From Microgenomates group bacterium (GTDB lineage: Bacteria; Patescibacteriota; Microgenomatia; UBA1406; GWC2-37-13), in assembly GCA_029906985.1 (NCBI GenBank), contig JARYMT010000001.1, positions 235,128-299,127 on the forward strand: a DNA stretch of 64,000 bases. The letters run 5' to 3'. Positions 42,246 to 51,046 of this stretch are shown in pieces. A model generated the notes under the pieces. That model ran no database searches. It saw nothing but the letters and a program-made list of their open reading frames with translations, and was not told where the DNA came from. The number at the start of each line of letters is the position of its first letter. Position 1 is the stretch's first letter. Both the position numbers and the translations under genes were made by a program.

Positions 42246-43268
42246 ATGATCGGTATCGTTTCCTATGGTTTTTATGTCCCCAAATACCGAATTCTTATTG
42301 ATGAGATTGCCTCAGTCTGGGGAAAAAATTCTTTTGAAATTAAAAAATCTCTTAATGTCTGGGAAAAGGCAGTGGCGACTACCGATGAAGATGCGTTGAC
42401 AATGGGATATCAAGCTTCTTATATGGCAATTAATAAAATCAAAATTGATAAAAGAAAAATAAAATCAGTTTTTTTTGGTTCGGAAACCTTTCCTTATGCT
42501 GTCAATCCTTCATCAACAATTTTGGCTGAGTTTTTGGGAATAGAAAAAAATTATTTGGCCTATGATACTCAATTTGCTTGCAAAGCGGCCACCAGTGCGG
42601 TAATTTCGACTTTAGCTTTGATTAAATCTGGTTATGAAGAATATGGTTTGGTTTGCGGATCAGATAAAGCAGTCGCCAAAACTCACGATGTTTTGGAATA
42701 TACAGTTGGTTCGGGGGCGGTCTCTTTGCTTTTAGGCAAGACAGAAGTGGCTTTGGAGATATTAGACTACGATTCTTTTTCTTCAGATACGCCTGATTTT
42801 TGGCGGCGAGAGGGGATAAGATATCCATCTCACGGCGGCCGGTTTACTGGTAAGCCTTCATATTTTTACCATATCAGCCAAGCGAGCAAAAAAATTTTTC
42901 AAAAAAACCATCTTTCGCCAAAAGATTTTAACCAGGCAATTTTTCATATGCCCAATGGCAAATTTCCACTTGAGATTGCTTCATTTCTCGGTTTTTCTCA
43001 ACATCAAGTCAAAAAGTCATTAACTGTTTGTTATTTAGGAAATTGTTACAGCGCTTCGGCCCTGATGGGATTGGTGGCGGTTTTGGAGCATGTCAAAAAA
43101 AATGATTTAATTTTTTTAGCTTCTTATGGTTCAGGAGCAGGTTCAGATGTGTTTATCCTCAAAGCAACGGAAAATTTAGAAAAAATAACTGTTCCATTTC
43201 AGAAAATTGTTGCCGATAAAAAATACATTAATTACCCGACTTATTTAAAATTTATGAATATTATTTAA
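42246..43268 (+). CDS. archaeal-type hydroxymethylglutaryl-CoA synthase
   Basis: 340 residues, thiolase fold. The start MIGIVSYGFYVPKYRI, FFGSETFPYAVNPSST (catalytic Glu at about 80), the nucleophile C112 in AYDTQFACKAATSAVI and HMPNGKFPLEIASFLGF (catalytic His) are diagnostic of the archaeal HMG-CoA synthase family. It condenses acetyl-CoA with acetoacetyl-CoA. The next two genes, thiolase and DUF35, are its physical partners in archaea, and the same gene set occurs here with 5- and 1-base gaps. Confidence 0.94.
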   Translation: MIGIVSYGFYVPKYRILIDEIASVWGKNSFEIKKSLNVWEKAVATTDEDALTMGYQASYMAINKIKIDKRKIKSVFFGSETFPYAVNPSSTILAEFLGIEKNYLAYDTQFACKAATSAVISTLALIKSGYEEYGLVCGSDKAVAKTHDVLEYTVGSGAVSLLLGKTEVALEILDYDSFSSDTPDFWRREGIRYPSHGGRFTGKPSYFYHISQASKKIFQKNHLSPKDFNQAIFHMPNGKFPLEIASFLGFSQHQVKKSLTVCYLGNCYSASALMGLVAVLEHVKKNDLIFLASYGSGAGSDVFILKATENLEKITVPFQKIVADKKYINYPTYLKFMNII

Positions 43269-43273
43269 ATAAA

Positions 43274-44425
43274 ATGGGAATAATTGTTGGTTATTATTCC
43301 ACCAAATTTGGCGAATTGTGGGATAAATCTTTATTTGATTTGGTAGAAGAAGCAATCAATGGAGTAATCAAGCAGACTCAAATCGAAAAAAAACAGATTG
43401 ATGTTATTTTTTTTGCCAATATGCTGGCCGGAGTTCTGGAAAACAATCTTCATAGTGCCTCTAAAATTGCAGAAATTATTGGATTAAATATCCCGGTTTT
43501 CCGAGTCGAAGCTGCTTGTGCTTCCGGAGGCGTCGCTTTTCATTTAGCGGAAAATTATATTGCCAACCATCAGAATAAAACCGCTCTGGTTATCGGTGCT
43601 GAAAAAATGACTGATTATTCACCTGAACAGGTGACGGCGGCATTGTCGGCGGCCGCTTCTGGAGAAGAGCAAGAAGCGGGTTTGACTTTCCCCGGTTTAT
43701 ATGCCCTGATTGCCCAAGTTTATTTAAATAAATACCATTATAATGAGGAAAATTTAGCTTATGTTTCATTCAAAAATCATTATCACGGCACACTTAATGA
43801 AAAAGCTCATTTTCAAAAAAAGTTAACTTTGGAACAAATTTTAAAAAGTCCCTATGTCGCCTATCCTTTAAAGGTATTAGACAGCTCACCAATTTCTGAT
43901 GGAGCGGCCGCTTTAATTATCACCAACAATCAACAAATTATCAAAAAAACAAAACATCAGGTAAAGATAATTGCCAGTGAAGTGGCAACTGATACGATTT
44001 CTTTAAAAGAAAGAAAATTTTTGGACAGATTATTAGCGACCAGTTTGGCGGCAGAAAAAGCCTTTAAAAAAAGCAAAATTAAAAAAAAAGATATCCAAGT
44101 GGCAGAAATACATGACTGTTTTTCTATCGCCGAGCTTTTAGCGATGGAAGATTTAGGTTTTTGGCCAAAAGGAAGGGCAGGGACAAAGATAAAAGAATTA
44201 TCAACGATGATTGGTAAAGGCAATAATTTATTTGTCAATACCTCGGGAGGCTTAAAAGCAGCCGGCCATCCGGTAGGAGCGACCGGCGTCAAACAGATTG
44301 GTGAAATTTACTTACAATTGACTAAACAGGCAGGAAAAAGACAGGTAAAAAAGGCCAAATATGGTTTGGCTCATAATGTCGGCGGTTCGGGAGGGACAGC
44401 CGTGGTTACAATTTTAGGAGGATAA
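43274..44425 (+). CDS. acetyl-CoA C-acetyltransferase (archaeal-type thiolase)
   Basis: 383 residues. The nucleophile C82 is in VEAACASGGVAFHLAENYI, with HDCFSIAELLAMEDLGF, the catalytic His in GLKAAGHPVGATGVKQIGEI and a C-terminal AHNVGGSGGTAVVTILGG. These are the blocks of the archaeal SCP2/acetoacetyl-CoA thiolase group. It makes acetoacetyl-CoA for the preceding HMG-CoA synthase. An AGGAGG Shine-Dalgarno sequence for the next gene lies in its last codons. Confidence 0.94.
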   Translation: MGIIVGYYSTKFGELWDKSLFDLVEEAINGVIKQTQIEKKQIDVIFFANMLAGVLENNLHSASKIAEIIGLNIPVFRVEAACASGGVAFHLAENYIANHQNKTALVIGAEKMTDYSPEQVTAALSAAASGEEQEAGLTFPGLYALIAQVYLNKYHYNEENLAYVSFKNHYHGTLNEKAHFQKKLTLEQILKSPYVAYPLKVLDSSPISDGAAALIITNNQQIIKKTKHQVKIIASEVATDTISLKERKFLDRLLATSLAAEKAFKKSKIKKKDIQVAEIHDCFSIAELLAMEDLGFWPKGRAGTKIKELSTMIGKGNNLFVNTSGGLKAAGHPVGATGVKQIGEIYLQLTKQAGKRQVKKAKYGLAHNVGGSGGTAVVTILGG

Positions 44426-44426
44426 T

Positions 44427-44726
44427 ATGATTTCACCGGTAAAAATTTGGCGTCGTCAAAAAGAAATAAAAAAAATATTAGGTAAAAAAGGAAAAATTAT
44501 CAGTTGGACAATTATTTATGTCACCGGCAAAGATTTTAAAAAGACAGCCCCTTATCCGGTGGTTTTGGTGGAATTTAATCAAAAAGAAAAAGCAATTGGC
44601 CAACTGGTCGATTATGAGAAAGAAGATTTAAAAATTGGTCGTCAGGTAATTTCAATTTTACGTAAAGTTAGAGAACCTTCTGCCGAAGGAGTGATTGCTT
44701 ATGGAATTAAGTTTAAACCTTTATGA
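44427..44726 (+). CDS. DUF35 OB-fold scaffold protein lacking the zinc ribbon
   Basis: 99 residues. The N-terminus ISPVKIWRRQKEIKKILGKK corresponds to the DUF35 start, but the CxxC...CxxC zinc ribbon that normally follows is absent and the OB fold begins at once (KIISWTIIYVTGKDFKKTAP, VVLVEFNQKEKAIGQLVDYE, AEGVIAYGIKFKPL). In archaea the DUF35 protein bridges thiolase and HMG-CoA synthase so acetoacetyl-CoA passes between them. Gene order and spacing point to the same role. Its stop overlaps the next start by 4 bases. Confidence 0.85.
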   Translation: MISPVKIWRRQKEIKKILGKKGKIISWTIIYVTGKDFKKTAPYPVVLVEFNQKEKAIGQLVDYEKEDLKIGRQVISILRKVREPSAEGVIAYGIKFKPL

Positions 44727-45655
44727 AAATATCTTATTCAGCGCCGGCTAAAGTCATTTTTTCAGGGGAACATGCGGTTGTTTACGGAAAGCCGGCTTTC
44801 GTTTCTGCTTTAAATTTAAGATTAAAATTCACTCTTTGGCCATCAAAAAAACAAAATTCTGATGAAACAATTTTAACCATTTCAAAATTGATAAAAAATT
44901 ATTTAAAAGAACAAAAAATAAAATTCAGCGATCAAAATTTTAATTATCAAATTGTCTCAGATATTCCGGTAAGTCGGGGGTTAGGCTCTTCGGCAGCCCT
45001 ATCAGTCGCTGCCGCTGCCTGTTTTTTGACACTTTATTGCCACCAAAAATTTTCTCGTCGACTAATTGATGTTTTGGCCTACCAAATAGAAAAGTTTTTT
45101 CATAAAAATCCTTCGGGAGTAGATAATTGTGTTTCTTTTCATGGAGGATTAATTTATTATCGTAAAGAGTTTGAATTTTTAAAAAATTTTACCAAGTTAA
45201 AGGCAAAAATTCCCAAAGAAATAGAAAACAAACTTTATTTAATTGACACAGGCAAACCAGAAGAGTCGACTAAAGAAATGATTCAAAAAGTAAAAACACT
45301 TTTTAAAAATAAAAAAAAACAATTAACAGAAATTCTTTCTCAAATAGAAGAAAATACCAAAAATATTGTCAAGGCTTTAATTTTAAAGAATCATCAATTA
45401 CTAATTGATAATCTTTGGCAAAACGAAATAAATTTAGAAAAATTAGGCGTCGTTTCTAGTAAAACAAAGAAATTGTTGGTAAAATTACATCCTTATGGCC
45501 GGGGAAAAATTACTGGAGCCGGCGGACAAAAACAAGGTTCTGGGTTTTTGATTTTTTATGCCAAAAATAATAATTTTGAGAAATTTTGTCAAACCAATCA
45601 ATTAAAAGTAATTAAATTTCAGCCCTCTTATTTAGGTTTAAAAAAAGAGCTATGA
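44723..45655 (+). CDS. GHMP kinase, mevalonate kinase-like (first copy)
   Basis: 310 residues. Motif 1 is APAKVIFSGEHAVVYGKPAF, motif 2 is VSRGLGSSAALSVAAAAC (ATP-binding), NPSGVDNCVSFHGGLIYY carries the catalytic Asp, and motif 3 is KITGAGGQKQGSGFLIF, slightly changed from the usual GAGGGGC. The GEHAVVYG start is typical of mevalonate kinase. A second GHMP kinase follows directly, so one of the two presumably acts on phosphomevalonate. Overlaps its neighbours by 4 bases on each side. Confidence 0.85.
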   Translation: MKISYSAPAKVIFSGEHAVVYGKPAFVSALNLRLKFTLWPSKKQNSDETILTISKLIKNYLKEQKIKFSDQNFNYQIVSDIPVSRGLGSSAALSVAAAACFLTLYCHQKFSRRLIDVLAYQIEKFFHKNPSGVDNCVSFHGGLIYYRKEFEFLKNFTKLKAKIPKEIENKLYLIDTGKPEESTKEMIQKVKTLFKNKKKQLTEILSQIEENTKNIVKALILKNHQLLIDNLWQNEINLEKLGVVSSKTKKLLVKLHPYGRGKITGAGGQKQGSGFLIFYAKNNNFEKFCQTNQLKVIKFQPSYLGLKKEL

Positions 45656-46566
45656 AAATAAAAGTATCGGCGCCAGGAAAATTAATGCTTTTAGGCGAAC
45701 ATGCGGTAGTTTATGGTTATCCTTGCTTGGTGACGGCAGTTGATAAAAGACTTTATGTTCAGGCGGAAATTATTAATAATAAAGAAGATGAAATTATTGC
45801 TCCCCAAGTTAAAGAAAGCCGTTTTGTTCTTGAGTCAATTGCTCAATTTAAAGCGAAATTTGGTTTGGAAAAATCAGTTAGAATTATAACCAAGGGCGAT
45901 TTTTCTCACCGCGTTGGTTTGGGGTCATCTTCGGCAGTGACAGTGGCGACTTTTAAGGCCTTAAGTTTATTATTTAAATTACCGTTAACTTTAAGGGAAA
46001 TTTTTGATTTAAGTTATAAAGTAAATTTATCAATTCAAGGGGTTGGGTCGGGTTTTGATTTGGCGACAGCCACCTATGGACGGACAATTTTTTTTGTTAC
46101 CGGCGGGAAAATTATTGAACCATTAAAAATTAATCCGCTTCCCTTAGTCGTTGGATACTCGGGAATTAAGGCTGACACTCCTTTTTATATAAGAAAAGTG
46201 GCAGAAGCATTTAAAAGAAGAAAGGAAGACCTTAATCAAATTTTTAATGAGATAACCAAATTGGTTTATCAGGCAAAAAAAGCCATTTTAAAATCAGAAT
46301 TCAAGCTTTTAGGCGAATTAATGACTAAAAATCATCAATGGTTAAAAAAACTCGGCGTTAGCGTTCCCAAATTAGATAAAATGGTGATGGCGGCTTTAGA
46401 AGGAGGAGCTTATGGAGCTAAATTATCTGGAGCAGGAGGGGGCGATTGTATGATTGCTTTAGTGGATCAAAAAAATCGCCGAAAAGTTGAATCAGCAATC
46501 AAAAAAATTGGCGGAGAAATTATTAAAACAAAAACCAACGCTAAGGGGGTTAAATTAGAAATTTAA
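45652..46566 (+). CDS. GHMP kinase, mevalonate or phosphomevalonate kinase (second copy)
   Basis: 304 residues. Motif 1 is APGKLMLLGEHAVVYGYPCL, motif 2 is HRVGLGSSSAVTVATFKAL, the Asp region is GVGSGFDLATATYGRTIFF, and motif 3 is GAKLSGAGGGDCMIALV. Motif 3 and LGELMTKNHQWLKKLGVSVP look like archaeal mevalonate kinase, while SGFDLATATYG recalls phosphomevalonate kinases. Sequence alone does not decide which step it catalyses. It starts inside the last codon region of the previous kinase (4-base overlap) and is followed at 13 bases by the decarboxylase. Confidence 0.85.
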   Translation: MKIKVSAPGKLMLLGEHAVVYGYPCLVTAVDKRLYVQAEIINNKEDEIIAPQVKESRFVLESIAQFKAKFGLEKSVRIITKGDFSHRVGLGSSSAVTVATFKALSLLFKLPLTLREIFDLSYKVNLSIQGVGSGFDLATATYGRTIFFVTGGKIIEPLKINPLPLVVGYSGIKADTPFYIRKVAEAFKRRKEDLNQIFNEITKLVYQAKKAILKSEFKLLGELMTKNHQWLKKLGVSVPKLDKMVMAALEGGAYGAKLSGAGGGDCMIALVDQKNRRKVESAIKKIGGEIIKTKTNAKGVKLEI

Positions 46567-46579
46567 AACTGAAATATTT

Positions 46580-47557
46580 ATGAAAGCGACAGCGATAGCA
46601 CCGGCCAATATTGCTTTTATTAAATACTGGGGAAAAAAAGATGAAAGATTAAGACTACCCGCCAATGGAAGTATTTCAGTTAATCTTTCTAATCTTCAAA
46701 CGATAACGACGGTCGATTTTTCCGCCGATTATCAAGAAGACATAGTAATTATTAATCATAAAAAAGATAAAAAAGAGGCAACAAGAGTGGTCGAGCACTT
46801 AAATAGAATTAGGCATTTAGCTGGAATCAAAAATCGGGCGATGGTTGTTTCTCAAAATAATTTTCCGACGGCCACTGGTTTAGCCTCCTCTGCTTCTGGT
46901 TTTGCCGCTCTTACGGTGGCGGCGGCTTCAGCTGCCTCATTAAATTTGTCAGAAAAAGAATTAACTATTTTAGCTCGTCAAGGATCGGGGTCTGCCTGCC
47001 GATCGATCCCTGATGGTTTTGTTGAATGGTTTGAAGGAAAAAATAACGAAACTTCTTATGCTCATTCTATTTTTCCAGCTGATTATTGGTCAATTAGAAT
47101 TATTACGATTACTTTAGCTTATGAAAGTAAAGAGGTGGGAAGTTCTTTAGGTCATAAGTTAGCTTTAGCTAATCCTTTCTTTAAAACTAGATTATTAAGA
47201 ATTAACGAAAAAATAAAAAGAATAAAGCGTTTAATTAAAGAAAAAAACTTTCGGCAATTTGGAGAAATGATTGAGAGGGAAGCGCTAGAACTACACGCAA
47301 TTGCCTTAACATCAGATCCGCCAATTATTTATTGGCAACCGGAGACAGTAAAAATAATTAATTTAATAAGACTTTGGCGAAAAGAAAATTTGTCAGCATA
47401 TTTTACTATCGATGCCGGTCCAAACATTTTTCTTGTTTGCGAAGAGAAAAATTTAAACAAATTGATTGCCAAATTAAACAAAATTAAAGAAATAAAAAAA
47501 ATTATTATCAATTCTCCTTCAAGAGGGACAAGACTTATATCAAAACATTTGTTTTAA
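46580..47557 (+). CDS. mvaD: diphosphomevalonate decarboxylase
   Basis: 325 residues. APANIAFIKYWGKKDERLRL with PANGSISVNL at the start, FPTATGLASSASGFAALTVA (ATP loop) and RQGSGSACRSIPDGFVEW are the classical MvaD signatures, with the catalytic Asp expected near FTIDAGPNIF. It converts mevalonate diphosphate to isopentenyl diphosphate, ending the operon. Its presence implies the classical route through mevalonate 5-diphosphate rather than the archaeal isopentenyl phosphate kinase route. No idi gene is in the window. Confidence 0.95.
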   Translation: MKATAIAPANIAFIKYWGKKDERLRLPANGSISVNLSNLQTITTVDFSADYQEDIVIINHKKDKKEATRVVEHLNRIRHLAGIKNRAMVVSQNNFPTATGLASSASGFAALTVAAASAASLNLSEKELTILARQGSGSACRSIPDGFVEWFEGKNNETSYAHSIFPADYWSIRIITITLAYESKEVGSSLGHKLALANPFFKTRLLRINEKIKRIKRLIKEKNFRQFGEMIEREALELHAIALTSDPPIIYWQPETVKIINLIRLWRKENLSAYFTIDAGPNIFLVCEEKNLNKLIAKLNKIKEIKKIIINSPSRGTRLISKHLF

Positions 47558-47559
47558 CT

Positions 47560-47916
47560 TTATAAATGAGGAATTTCAATTTGCCAACCTTCGGGAGTAT
47601 TTTTAATTATTCCCAAAATATCGCCGCCGACAACTCCAAATAAAGCAATGGCAGCAATTAATAAAATCATTCCAATTAAAGCATTAACAATTTTATTTTG
47701 AGCTTTGGTGGTTTTTTCTTTATCGCCGCCCGAGGTGATATAGTCAAGAGCTCCCCAAAAAAGGTAAATCAAAAGTAAAATACCAGCAACAACCAAAACT
47801 ATTTGAAGGATAAGTGATAAAAATCTAGTTAAATCGCTGACTGGGTTTTGACCAAAACCGCCCATTGGAGGAGTGATATCGCCGATGACGGTTTTAACAT
47901 CTTGAGCCAATTTCAT
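47560..47916 (-). CDS. type IV secretion pilin-like protein
   Basis: 118 residues with two transmembrane helices (about 32-54 and 78-100). The block LIYLFWGALDYITSGGDKEK with AQNKIVNALIGMILLIAAI is the signature of the PF18895 T4SS pilin-like family (VirB2/TrbC-like), frequent in Patescibacteria. It overlaps the next upstream paralog by 4 bases. The rest of a secretion or pilus machine is not in this window. Confidence 0.8.
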   Translation of the reverse strand: MKLAQDVKTVIGDITPPMGGFGQNPVSDLTRFLSLILQIVLVVAGILLLIYLFWGALDYITSGGDKEKTTKAQNKIVNALIGMILLIAAIALFGVVGGDILGIIKNTPEGWQIEIPHL

Positions 47917-48206
47917 ATTGGTAAATTAATTTGTAAAACATATTCAATAATTTTAACAATTAAAAAGGCCGAAATAACAATAACTAAACCAATAATCGAC
48001 GAAAAAAGAATTTTTTGAGCCTTCTTAGTTTTTTCGGCATTGCCTCCGGCTGTAGTAAAAGTAATGGCGGCATAAATAAGCATCGCTAAAAAAAAGATAG
48101 CGCCGGCAGTCATCAATAAAGGAATAAATACATTAAGAATGGTAGCAAGATTGGTAATTTTAGCGGGGGGAAAATTGGTTTCATTAATATCGAGGGCATA
48201 AATCAT
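47913..48206 (-). CDS. type IV secretion pilin-like protein
   Basis: 97 residues with two helices (about 26-50 and 70-90). MLIYAAITFTTAGGNAEKTK and AQKILFSSIIGLVIVISAFL match the same pilin-like family as the downstream gene, with a similar small loop TAGGNAEKTKKA. The pair overlaps by 4 bases and so is co-translated. These proteins likely sit in the cytoplasmic membrane as pilin precursors. Confidence 0.78.
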   Translation of the reverse strand: MIYALDINETNFPPAKITNLATILNVFIPLLMTAGAIFFLAMLIYAAITFTTAGGNAEKTKKAQKILFSSIIGLVIVISAFLIVKIIEYVLQINLPI

Positions 48207-48302
48207 AATTTAAGTTTATAAGATTCAGATTTTTTCGTCAAGTTGTCGGAAAAAATTAAATTATCAAAGGCTAATTTTTTCGAGTGTTATAATTGATATA
48301 AA

Positions 48303-48998
48303 ATGAAAACTTATCTTCCTGTCCATGTCGCGATTATTCCTGATGGCAATCGGCGTTGGGCTAAAAAAAACAATCTACCGGTTTTTATCGGCCATCAAAA
48401 AGGGTACGAAAGAGTGGTAGAGATTATAAGAAAAGCCAGAGAGATGAAAATAAAAATTTTGACGATTTGGGGTTTTTCTACCGAGAATTGGTTGAGAAAC
48501 AAACAAGAAGTGGATTATTTAATGAAAATATTTGAAACAATGATTGAAAATAATCTCAAAGAGGCCATCAAAGAAAAATGTCGGATTATTCACCTCGGAC
48601 GCAAAGACAGATTTAATGAAAGATTAAGAAAAAAAATTATCGATGCCGAAGAAACGACTAAAAATTTTAATAAATATTATTTATGCATCGCCTTAGACTA
48701 CGGCGGTAAAGACGAAATTGTAAGAGCGATAAAAAAAATTAAAGATTCGAAGTTTAATATCAGTGATTTAAATGAAACTAATTTCAACCAATTTCTCGAT
48801 AGCCGGGAACTGCCTCAACCCGAACCAGATCTGATTATCAGAACAAGCGGCGAATTGAGAACTTCAGGATTTATGTTGTGGCAATCGGCTTATTCCGAAT
48901 TTGTGTTTATTGATAAACTTTTTCCTGATTTTACTGTTGCTGATTTTGAAAAAAGCATCCGAGATTATTCATTAAGAGAGAGAAGGTTTGGCAAATGA
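48303..48998 (+). CDS. uppS: isoprenyl transferase / undecaprenyl diphosphate synthase
   Basis: 231 residues. VAIIPDGNRRWAKKNNLP (catalytic D14 and the IPP-binding region), HQKGYERVVEIIRKA, LTIWGFSTENWLR, DYGGKDEIVRAI and DLIIRTSGELRTSGFMLWQS are the five conserved cis-prenyltransferase regions. It makes the C55 lipid carrier for peptidoglycan and glycan synthesis. TATAAT (48288-48293) lies 9 bases before the ATG. The polyprenyl synthase gene overlaps its end by 4 bases. Confidence 0.96.
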   Translation: MKTYLPVHVAIIPDGNRRWAKKNNLPVFIGHQKGYERVVEIIRKAREMKIKILTIWGFSTENWLRNKQEVDYLMKIFETMIENNLKEAIKEKCRIIHLGRKDRFNERLRKKIIDAEETTKNFNKYYLCIALDYGGKDEIVRAIKKIKDSKFNISDLNETNFNQFLDSRELPQPEPDLIIRTSGELRTSGFMLWQSAYSEFVFIDKLFPDFTVADFEKSIRDYSLRERRFGK

Positions 48999-49969
48999 TA
49001 AATCTTAAAGAATTTAAAACAAAATTTGACAGAGAAATTAATCAATATCTTGACAATAAAATTCAAGAAGCAGAAAAAATAGATAAGAAAGCCCCTGATT
49101 TGATAAAAATTGTTAAAGAATTTATTAATTATGGAGGAAAGCGCTTTAGACCAGCGATATTTTATTACGCTTATCAAAGTTATTCCCAAAGGTCTTTAGA
49201 AAAAATTTTTAAATTATCATTTATTTTTGAATTGTTCCAAACCTTTGCCCTTATTCATGATGATATTATTGATAAAGCTGACTTAAGAAGGAACTGGATA
49301 TCGGTAAATAAAAAATATGGAATCGAAACAGCAATTTTGGCAGGAGACACAGCTCTAATGCTTGCAGATGAGCTTTTTTATGAAATTTGTCTGGAAAAGC
49401 CAAAAATAAACAAACTTTATAATAGATTTAAGCAGGATACAATTATCGGTCAGTATTTTGATTTAATCAAACTCTGTGAAGTCGAAAAGATTATTGATTT
49501 AAAAACCAGCCGCTATTCTTTTATTTATCCGGGAATAATAGGAATGACTTTGGCCAAAGCTTCTAGGGAGGAAATTCAAAAGTGGGCAGAGATTTTAAAG
49601 GAGGTTGGTTTTATTTTTCAATTAAAAGACGATTTCAATGGCATATTTGCCGATGAAAAAATTTTCGGTAAGCCGATCACTTCCGATCTTAAAGAAGGCA
49701 AAAATACTTTTATAATTAAACAATTTTTATTAAAAGCTACAGAAAAGGAAAAAATTAAATTTTATTCTTTTTTTGGTAAACAAAAAGTAAATCACAACCA
49801 TTTAAACTGGATTAAAAAAATTCTCAACAGAAAAGGAATAGTCGAAAAAATTAAAAAAACAATATTAAATCGATCAAACAAGATTAGAAAAGAGCTTTCA
49901 AAATTTTCTCGGCAAACAAGTTTAACCAGTTTAATTAATCTGATTCTAATTAGGATTAATGAATTTTGA
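48995..49969 (+). CDS. trans-polyprenyl diphosphate synthase
   Basis: 324 residues. GGKRFRPAIFYYAYQ binds IPP. The first Asp-rich motif is LIHDDIIDKADLRRN (DDIID at 89-93) and the second is FQLKDDFNGIFADEKIFGKP (about 209-214), with KPITSDLKEGKNTFI following. The product, probably farnesyl or geranylgeranyl diphosphate used by UppS, cannot be set from sequence. The second motif has DDFNG rather than DDILD, a mild divergence. Confidence 0.93.
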   Translation: MINLKEFKTKFDREINQYLDNKIQEAEKIDKKAPDLIKIVKEFINYGGKRFRPAIFYYAYQSYSQRSLEKIFKLSFIFELFQTFALIHDDIIDKADLRRNWISVNKKYGIETAILAGDTALMLADELFYEICLEKPKINKLYNRFKQDTIIGQYFDLIKLCEVEKIIDLKTSRYSFIYPGIIGMTLAKASREEIQKWAEILKEVGFIFQLKDDFNGIFADEKIFGKPITSDLKEGKNTFIIKQFLLKATEKEKIKFYSFFGKQKVNHNHLNWIKKILNRKGIVEKIKKTILNRSNKIRKELSKFSRQTSLTSLINLILIRINEF

Positions 49970-49983
49970 GTTATAATATTTTT

Positions 49984-51027
49984 ATGTTTAATCCTTCATA
50001 CAACATTACTAATAAAATTCTTACTAATATTGCCAAAATTGAAGCGGCTGAAGAAATCATCCGCCATTCACCTCTTTTGCCCTTGTGGGAAAAACAATTT
50101 AAGGAAGACGCGATTATAAGATCGGTTTATCACGGGACGCATATCGAAGGAAACCAATTACACAAAGATGATGCCAGAGATGTTTTACTTGGTAAAGAAG
50201 TGATTGGCAGGCCAAGAGATATTCAAGAGGTGATTAATTATCGAAAAGTAATAAGTTTCATTGATGAAGAAGCCCAAAAAAAAATTGACAAAATTACTGA
50301 GCCATTAATAAAAAAACTTCACCGGATTGTGGTTGACAAAATTTTAAGCCCGGATTTGGCTGGTGTGTATCGAACTAAATCTGTGGTCATCCGCAATTCC
50401 CAGACAGGCGAGATCACTTTCAGGCCGCCACCGCCAATAGAAATTCCTTTTTTAATGAGAGAATTTCTTTATTGGCTTAATCGCTATGACTTTAGCGAGA
50501 TTCATCCGGTAATTAAAGCCGGAATCACCCATCATGAATTAGTGAGAATTCATCCATTCATTGATGGTAATGGTCGAATAGCTCGAGTGGTGGCGACATT
50601 AATTCTTTTTTTAGGCGGTTACGATATCCGTCGTTTTTTTTCTTTGGAAGAATATTATGATAAAGACGCTTTAGCTTATTATACAAATCTTCAAAAAGCT
50701 TCGCAGGGAGATTTAACTTCTTGGTTAGAATATTTTACTTTTGGGGCAGCGATTGAGTTTGAAAAAATCAAGGAAAAAATCCTTAAACTTTCCAAAGATG
50801 TTAAATTAAAAGAAAAATTTGGCGGAAAACAAATTTATTTAACCGAGCGGCAGATAAAATTAGTTGAATACATTCAAGAAGTGGGTTATTTACAAAACCA
50901 AGCATTTGCGACAATTTTTCCAGATATATCAGAAGACACAGTTTTACGGGATATTCAAGATCTGATTAAAAAGGGATTAATAAAAAAAGTTGGGAGCACT
51001 AAGGCGGCGCGATATGTAATGGTATAA
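49984..51027 (+). CDS. Fic-domain protein with C-terminal winged helix
   Basis: 347 residues from ATG 49984, chosen because TATAAT at 49972-49977 leaves six bases before it, suggesting a leaderless start; a TTG at 49966 is less likely. The Fic motif HPFIDGNGRIARV (H190-R198) is intact for AMP transfer. An inhibitory-like TSVYHGTHIEGNQ segment is near the start (SVYHGTHIEGNQLHKDDARD). A winged-helix region at the C-terminus (YIQEVGYLQNQAFATIFPDI, VLRDIQDLIKKGLIKKVG) could bind DNA. Target unknown. Confidence 0.9.
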   Translation: MFNPSYNITNKILTNIAKIEAAEEIIRHSPLLPLWEKQFKEDAIIRSVYHGTHIEGNQLHKDDARDVLLGKEVIGRPRDIQEVINYRKVISFIDEEAQKKIDKITEPLIKKLHRIVVDKILSPDLAGVYRTKSVVIRNSQTGEITFRPPPPIEIPFLMREFLYWLNRYDFSEIHPVIKAGITHHELVRIHPFIDGNGRIARVVATLILFLGGYDIRRFFSLEEYYDKDALAYYTNLQKASQGDLTSWLEYFTFGAAIEFEKIKEKILKLSKDVKLKEKFGGKQIYLTERQIKLVEYIQEVGYLQNQAFATIFPDISEDTVLRDIQDLIKKGLIKKVGSTKAARYVMV

Positions 51028-51046
51028 AATATTCCTATCAAAAAGT

